NCBI GenBank assembly: GCA_905221605.1
Contig: CAJNDS010000499.1
Location: 22,501-60,000, forward strand
DNA: 37,500 nucleotides
Direction of reading: 5' to 3'
DNA from: Symbiodinium natans
Lineage: Eukaryota; Sar; Dinophyceae; Suessiales; Symbiodiniaceae
Below, one piece after another: positions 32,954 through 37,500 of this stretch. A program made the translations under genes and the position numbers. Below the pieces are notes generated by a model. The model did not search any database and was not told where the DNA came from. It saw only the letters and a list, made by a program, of their open reading frames with translations. The first letter of the stretch is position 1, and each line of letters opens with the position of its first letter.

Positions 32954-33619
32954 TCACTGGTCTGTAGTCAGTGATGTATATGGCAGCCCTCTCGCTTTGC
33001 GAGAAAGCCCGCCTTGCGGACGGCGACCCAGCAGTTCTCCCTCATAAGTCTGCATTAGGCTCATGTAAACTGGCATGTGAGACGGAAGCACGCCCATCAA
33101 TTGCGGCTGCAGATCCACCAGGAGGTGAGTCTTCTTGGCCGTCAGCCTTGCTGTGCATTGGATGATTTCTCGATCCAGAAGCGGGCTCGGTGGCGGGTTT
33201 TTGACCAGTTTTGCCAAGACTTCTGCGAAGGAGTTCCAGCTGGGCTTCGACACGTATGGGGGAACTTTGGAGTCCTGCAGCTCCATGAACAGCCTGTACG
33301 CAATGGAGGTGTGAAGAGATCCTCGAGGGTGAGGGCGTCCTCTGACATGTTCTGAGCGCCATTGCGCCGCCTCTTCTAGCAACTTGGCAGCCAGAGGTGC
33401 TGCAGCTGGCAACTTGAAGACCACTGAAGTCTGCTGCGCCAACCTGGACAGTTGTTCGTCGTGTGCAAGAAAGCCTCGGGTGAGCTCCAGTGGTGTCAGA
33501 GCTTGAATTTCAGCGGTGCCGTCTTGCCTCGACAGCAACGACTGAGCTGCGGCGTTCATGCGGGGTCGTTTATTCTCTGAGCCAGCTCGTCCTTGCGCAT
33601 CGTCTTGGCGAGGTTCCAT
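32954..33619 (-). CDS. Conserved helical domain protein, relative of the 3890-4903 frame
   Basis: 221 codons from the ATG at 33619 (MEPRQDDAQGRAGSENKRPR). Residues about 45-115 (LTRGFLAHDEQLSRLAQQTS, VVFKLPAAAPLAAKLLEEAAQW, then SLHTSIAYRLFMEL) match the left block's domain (ALRHEHQLTILEADRSYVFF, then W and SLRATLWGVLLMEW) in pattern and spacing. The basic lead (ENKRPRMN) is also comparable. Here the domain lies downstream of the USP, whereas in the left element it lies upstream of it. Function unknown; RNA or protein binding within the element is a guess. Confidence 0.55.
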   Translation of the reverse strand: MEPRQDDAQGRAGSENKRPRMNAAAQSLLSRQDGTAEIQALTPLELTRGFLAHDEQLSRLAQQTSVVFKLPAAAPLAAKLLEEAAQWRSEHVRGRPHPRGSLHTSIAYRLFMELQDSKVPPYVSKPSWNSFAEVLAKLVKNPPPSPLLDREIIQCTARLTAKKTHLLVDLQPQLMGVLPSHMPVYMSLMQTYEGELLGRRPQGGLSRKARGLPYTSLTTDQ

Positions 33620-33830
33620 CGAAGCACTGCTGGGGTGTTAGATCCGGTGCCTGCAGCCGGCAGTTGCTCTGTATGTGCTGAGAAGGAAAAGCTGCGGGCA
33701 GATATTGCAATGTAATACACGACCACTAGATGGGCGTTGGTGGCTGTGCCACTTAACTGACCGCAGTGCTGGCCAGTAGAGAGAGGCTTCTAGAGTGACT
33801 CCACTTCACTGTGAGTGACTGCCGGAAATG

Positions 33831-34352
33831 TCAGAAAGAAGATGTAGGAGCCATGCCTGGCTTGTCTGTGGTCTGAGTGCGTGGGGCCGGCTGTGATCGG
33901 CGGTGATCATCCGTCGACTGCCACTCCGATGTCGGTGTTGACCTCCATATTGTGCGATAATGGCCGCTGTGTGGGGTGGAACCAATGTGGAATACGCAGG
34001 ATTGCACATATGCCCGTTCCAGGCGTATAGAGCCCTGAAACAGGACAGGAACTCGAAGTTCCTGACCATAGGACGTGATGGGAAAGTGGTTCTTACCCGA
34101 ACCCGTGAATCTAGCCACTGTGAAGACTGCATGTCTCTGCTGCCCTAGCAGTGTGGTGTTTGGCGGTACCAGGGCCCATGCATCAATCAGAGACTGGAGG
34201 GAGCTGCTTTCGGTATGCTGCATGAGCATGACAAGAGGTCCTCCTTCTACCTCGAGCCGTCCTGTAGCCTGATCTACGGTTGCCCATCGTCGTGTCAAGG
34301 GAAGATCGGAAGCAGTGCAGAAACTCTGCCGAGTCCTGTTGAGTGCCATCAA
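33831..34352 (-). CDS. C-terminal half of the right element's USP domain (shifted frame)
   Basis: 173 codons open. Useful coding starts near 34290, where it takes over from the frame of 34183-36612. It carries QATGRLEVEGGPL, RVPVLFQGSIRL and the His box CVFHIGSTPHSGHYRTIW with the catalytic His. The Cys box lies about 220 bases upstream in the other frame. One or a few indels near 34280-34300 explain the split. As it stands the protease cannot be made as one chain without frameshifting. Confidence 0.65.
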   Translation of the reverse strand: MMALNRTRQSFCTASDLPLTRRWATVDQATGRLEVEGGPLVMLMQHTESSSLQSLIDAWALVPPNTTLLGQQRHAVFTVARFTGSGKNHFPITSYGQELRVPVLFQGSIRLERAYVQSCVFHIGSTPHSGHYRTIWRSTPTSEWQSTDDHRRSQPAPRTQTTDKPGMAPTSSF

Positions 34353-36612
34353 ATCGCCATCTTGGTAGCAGGCTCCTTAGCGAGAAGGAGTTTACAAGGT
34401 TAAGAGGGGAAGCAGTACTCGACTGCACCGACGAAGTGACAAGGCTCATCAGGGAATTCAGTGACCGCAGTGAAGGGTCCAGGATGGTGGTAGCTAGTAA
34501 GGCCTGTATGGAAGCGTTGACATAGCAGTAATTAGAGGTGTTCTTGAGTGCAAGGGATTCCAGAAAAGAAGAAGGAGAGAGACGAGCTGCACGGGGAAGG
34601 TCCCTCTGAGTGCCCTGCTGCATTGCCGTCGGTCCACTAGGGCCAAGCGAGGAAGGGGAAGAAAGGGGAGGGAAGAGAGAAGGAGCAGGGTCAGCTGAGT
34701 CGTTGCTGTTGCTGCCCTCTTCAGTGCGTGTTGAGGTCGGCTTGGTAACTGCTTTAGGCAAAGATTCGGGTTTGGCTTCAGTCGGCTTTTGAGGGCTGGA
34801 CATCTTAAAAAAGGATTGGAGTGGACCTGTAGTAGTCCTAGTGATCTGCAAGACGGAATCTCCTAGCAGGATCTGGAACAGAACACCGCACTGCGACGGG
34901 TGTTTTCGCCGATCAGTGACTATCTTGCCGCAGAAAGGGCACGGCCTGCCTTTGAGAATCTCCGTCCCGAGCTTGTGACATTTTGTCATAGTTCCTTCAT
35001 GCAGGGCGTCCCAGATTCTGCGATGTTCCTGATGCAGGTGTGACTTCACCTCAGTATGGTCAGGCGTCCAGAAACCGCAGAGCACACAGTGATCCACTAG
35101 GCGTTTTGAAGTCGGCTGTCGAGCAAGCTGCGTGGCAGTATGCGTGTTAGCTGTGCTAGTGAGGTGTTTGCGTGACCATGAGTGCACTGGTTCTAGTTGA
35201 GCTTCTGCGGCACTCTCTTCTAAGCGCAGAGCGTCAATTCTTCTTGGAGCTGCCGGCTCTCTGCAAGCTCCAGATAGAAGGTGATCTTTCAGTCCCTTCC
35301 AAAGAGCAAATTGCTTATTACACGCTGCGCAGGTGGGTAAACCGTCCTTCGAATGCTCTGGTAAAAAGTCAGGTGGGATGTAGCGATCCAACTTGTCTCT
35401 GTGCATTTTGGCTTCATGAATGTGTAGCCCTTGTTCAGTGTTGGTCTGGAAGGAGCAGTATCTGCAGCAATGCCTTAGCTCGTCTTCGTCTGGGGTGTCG
35501 GCAAGCAAGGCCTCGTACTCCGTAAGGACTGTTTGCGCATATTGGAGAGAGTCGGGAAGCAGTGCAGCATCTTGATGATTTGGTGGAGGCTGTGCATCCT
35601 GCTTGACCGCTTGCTGTGCAGCAGGCCTTTTTTGGGACTCCAGTCTGGCTCGCAGCGATCCGACTCTATTGCTCTGGCGTTCCAGCAGCAGTTGGACAGG
35701 GTCCTTGATCCCGTAGGCTGCATAGAGGTGGCGCGTTGAGATGCCCGTGAGATGAACTGGCTTATTAAGAACCGCTCGAATTTTCCTGGCATGCCACCTA
35801 CGCAATTGTTGTGCAGTCTCCGCTGTGAGTCCTATGTCAACAAGACCCGCCGAGACCGTCGCCCAAACTGTTGTGTGCCAGATCTTCAGCCTGCTTTTCG
35901 GGCCGGAGAACCTGCGATTGTGCACATATCTTCGAACTTGTTGCAGTTTGGCATGGCCTTCTTGTAATCGGAAGTCTAGGGTTGCCTTTTCCTGATTGCC
36001 ATAGGAAACGTACACTCCAAGATACTTGAAGGAGCTAGTCTGCGGGAATGATTCTTGTGCTTTGGTGCTACCAATACGCCACCTGCGGTGTCGCTCTCCT
36101 TTGGCATCTAGAAAAGTGTGGCTGAAAAGTTTGTGTGCTCGTGCCGAAGCAGTGCCTGTGAGCTTGACCATCAGGTGACATTTGTCAGAATTCACTTTGA
36201 AGCCATATTTTCGGACTATGCTGAGAAGGTTAGCAATCATGTTGTGCGCCTGCAGCAAATCACTCCAGCTGGTAACTGCGTGGTGAACTGTCAAGTCGTC
36301 TGCGTACCCTGTCAAGCTGTGTAGCACGCGATCCCAGCCTACGACCTCTGCAAGCTCTCGGAACAGCTTTCCTGTCAGCAGGGAGAACAGGGTTGGAGCG
36401 AGTTTACACCCTTGCTTTATTCCTGTGGTTGACTCGACGGAGCATGATGTCTGCTGAGATCGTACCGCATATCGGCTGTTAGAGTGCAGTGATGCCACTA
36501 AACCTCTGATGTCTGTCGGCACCCCTGCTTCAAGCAGTGTGTCCATGAGGTCCTGACGGCGAACCATGTCAAAAGCCTGTGACAGGTCGAGTGCGAAACA
36601 TATCCCACCCAC
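34183..36612 (-). CDS. Non-LTR reverse transcriptase with C2H2 fingers and N-terminal half of a USP domain
   Basis: 809 codons; coding sense extends upstream to about 36740 (PELVGGICFALDLSQAFDMV). The RT core has motif A FALDLSQAFDMV, motif B TTGIKQGCKLAPTLFSLL and motif C LTGYADDLTVH (YADD at 103-106). Next come a connection region and four C2H2 fingers (CCRYCSFQTNTEQGLHIHEAKMH; CAACNKQFALWKGLKDH; CVLCGFWTPDHTEVKSHLHQEH; CPFCGKIVTDRRKH), each with a counterpart in the left element. A Ser/Pro-rich linker leads to the USP Cys box ALKNTSNYCYVNASIQALL (Cys 696) and TQQDSAEFL. The frame is lost just after that. Sequence divergence from the left element is large, so the RT-finger-USP order is an old, shared layout. 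Confidence 0.8.
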   Translation of the reverse strand: MGGICFALDLSQAFDMVRRQDLMDTLLEAGVPTDIRGLVASLHSNSRYAVRSQQTSCSVESTTGIKQGCKLAPTLFSLLTGKLFRELAEVVGWDRVLHSLTGYADDLTVHHAVTSWSDLLQAHNMIANLLSIVRKYGFKVNSDKCHLMVKLTGTASARAHKLFSHTFLDAKGERHRRWRIGSTKAQESFPQTSSFKYLGVYVSYGNQEKATLDFRLQEGHAKLQQVRRYVHNRRFSGPKSRLKIWHTTVWATVSAGLVDIGLTAETAQQLRRWHARKIRAVLNKPVHLTGISTRHLYAAYGIKDPVQLLLERQSNRVGSLRARLESQKRPAAQQAVKQDAQPPPNHQDAALLPDSLQYAQTVLTEYEALLADTPDEDELRHCCRYCSFQTNTEQGLHIHEAKMHRDKLDRYIPPDFLPEHSKDGLPTCAACNKQFALWKGLKDHLLSGACREPAAPRRIDALRLEESAAEAQLEPVHSWSRKHLTSTANTHTATQLARQPTSKRLVDHCVLCGFWTPDHTEVKSHLHQEHRRIWDALHEGTMTKCHKLGTEILKGRPCPFCGKIVTDRRKHPSQCGVLFQILLGDSVLQITRTTTGPLQSFFKMSSPQKPTEAKPESLPKAVTKPTSTRTEEGSNSNDSADPAPSLFPPLSSPSSLGPSGPTAMQQGTQRDLPRAARLSPSSFLESLALKNTSNYCYVNASIQALLATTILDPSLRSLNSLMSLVTSSVQSSTASPLNLVNSFSLRSLLPRWRFDGTQQDSAEFLHCFRSSLDTTMGNRRSGYRTARGRRRTSCHAHAAYRKQLPPVSD

Positions 36613-37493
36613 TAATTCCGGTTTCCGGTAACCTGCAAGCTGGGAGTGCCTGCTGAGCCTAGATTGCGCACAGAGCTGGCGTACCTCTCTGGTGTGCTTC
36701 GAAACTCTGGAAAGGGCATCGGAGAGTCCTGCTGGTAGGCAAACTGCGGCACCGGCCTCAAGTAGCTAGAGGTGTAGGGAGCCAGTAGATCTCTGCATGC
36801 CCCTGCTAGGCCCTTGCCATCAGGTCTTATGATCCCTAAAGGACGAAGGTTGGAGGGCTTAGTCGGGGGCTTGTTGCGCTTCGGAATGAAGCAAAGGTCA
36901 GTGTCTTTCAGCTGTGCAGAAAGGACCACCGCCGAGTCAAGTGAGCTGTGCTCAGCCTTGTGGGCTTGTTCGTTGCAGTACCGTGCAAGGTGCTCACTGG
37001 CCGAGTCAGAGCAAAGCTTCCACGCGGCTGCCGATGCTGAGTGCTGCGGAACGGCCTTATGAGGTCTAATAGAGCTTATGTGCTTCGAAAGCAGAGAGGC
37101 TGAGAGTGTTGGCAGGCTAAAGACCTCAAATTGCAGTCTGTCGTGCCGTTGAAACACCGCTTTCGCATGGTCCTGCATGAGTTTCAGTTCTTCCTCCGCC
37201 GCCATCAGGTAGCCATCCGCATTGACCAACTGTGTTTTAGGCTGCGGCTGCCAAGGGCGGAGCTTCTGCAACGTCTTATGAGCCTGGTAAGAATTACCTC
37301 TTTGCGTAGACTGATCCACCTCATTGGTGAAATCCGCTAGACGTTGTCTACGTGCTTTGGTGACAGCTTGCTTATGCCACATGGAGAGGTCTCGAACCAG
37401 TGTCTCATGGTCTGCTGAGGACAGCATGGAATTGGCCAGATCCTCGTCTAGGGCTGTCAACCGGGCCCACATTCGCTGAGTCGCCCTGTGCAT
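36612..37493 (-). CDS. Upstream part of the right element's RT ORF, cut by the window edge
   Basis: 293 codons open to the right edge, so the start and any endonuclease lie outside. It encodes the basic pre-RT region (LADFTNEVDQSTQRGNSYQA, KTLQKLRPWQPQPKTQL) and the first RT motifs (DLCFIPKRNKPPTKPSNLRP, LGIIRPDGKGLAG, VPQFAY). These match the left element's LCFLPKPHKPPSTAAALRP, GLLRPDGKAFAG and PQYAY. A frameshift near 36735-36745 separates it from the rest: beyond it the other frame reads GLSDALSRVSKHTREVRQLC, equivalent to DTSDALARVNACIHDIKDGL on the left. Confidence 0.7.
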   Translation of the reverse strand: MHRATQRMWARLTALDEDLANSMLSSADHETLVRDLSMWHKQAVTKARRQRLADFTNEVDQSTQRGNSYQAHKTLQKLRPWQPQPKTQLVNADGYLMAAEEELKLMQDHAKAVFQRHDRLQFEVFSLPTLSASLLSKHISSIRPHKAVPQHSASAAAWKLCSDSASEHLARYCNEQAHKAEHSSLDSAVVLSAQLKDTDLCFIPKRNKPPTKPSNLRPLGIIRPDGKGLAGACRDLLAPYTSSYLRPVPQFAYQQDSPMPFPEFRSTPERYASSVRNLGSAGTPSLQVTGNRN

Positions 37494-37500
37494 CGCATTA

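Noticed and set aside
1-37500. Dinoflagellate spliced-leader sequence, telomere repeats, rRNA genes, CRISPR array
   Set aside because: Looked for by eye on both strands; none seen.

Overview
The window looks like nuclear DNA of a dinoflagellate, most likely of the coral-symbiont family Symbiodiniaceae. It has very long intron-free minus-strand reading frames. It also has a gag-like family and a tyrosine recombinase (YR) of the GHH...YSRD type that I recognise from such genomes. Non-LTR and DIRS-like reverse transcriptases are interleaved, and most copies carry frameshifts. No rRNA, tRNA, CRISPR array, bacterial operon or dinoflagellate spliced-leader motif was seen. The organism call is recognition plus inference, not a search result.

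Layout. 1-2700: non-coding, with two dispersed repeats, a tandem array of a 698-bp unit (two full copies and one partial) and two 25-27 bp palindromes. 2.7-17.0 kb: a minus-strand block. Read in transcription order it holds a 1161-codon ORF with two Cys clusters, an ORF with a well-preserved Tpt1/KptA RNA 2'-phosphotransferase domain, a duplicated gag-like module, and a giant ORF. The giant ORF carries APE endonuclease, non-LTR reverse transcriptase, six C2H2-type fingers, a conserved helical domain in another frame, and a ubiquitin-specific protease (USP). This block is sprinkled with about 19 short hairpins that share a fixed core and have stems that differ from site to site yet stay complementary. 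17.1-23.1 kb: a DIRS-like cluster with RT-RNase H on minus, gag on plus and a broken YR on minus. 23.2-24.9 kb: a second gag-like fragment, a copy of the end of the 698-bp unit, and a truncated 2-oxoglutarate/Fe(II) oxygenase-like gene. 25.8-29.9 kb: an unknown ORF, a 39-base G tract and a long ORF with a GT32 glycosyltransferase domain, flanked by a short direct repeat. 30.4-37.5 kb: a second RT-finger-USP element on minus, running off the right edge, followed downstream by the helical domain and a broken protein-kinase-like gene.

How it fits together. Two diverged non-LTR elements share the order RT, C2H2 fingers, USP, so a deubiquitinase-like domain appears to be a regular part of this lineage. 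Other enzyme-like domains (Tpt1, kinase-like, GT32, 2OG oxygenase-like) lie on the same strand among element genes. They could be cargo of large multi-ORF elements or host gene copies caught in an element-rich island. The sequence alone does not decide. The two points most worth checking are the covarying hairpin family and the USP-bearing retroelements.
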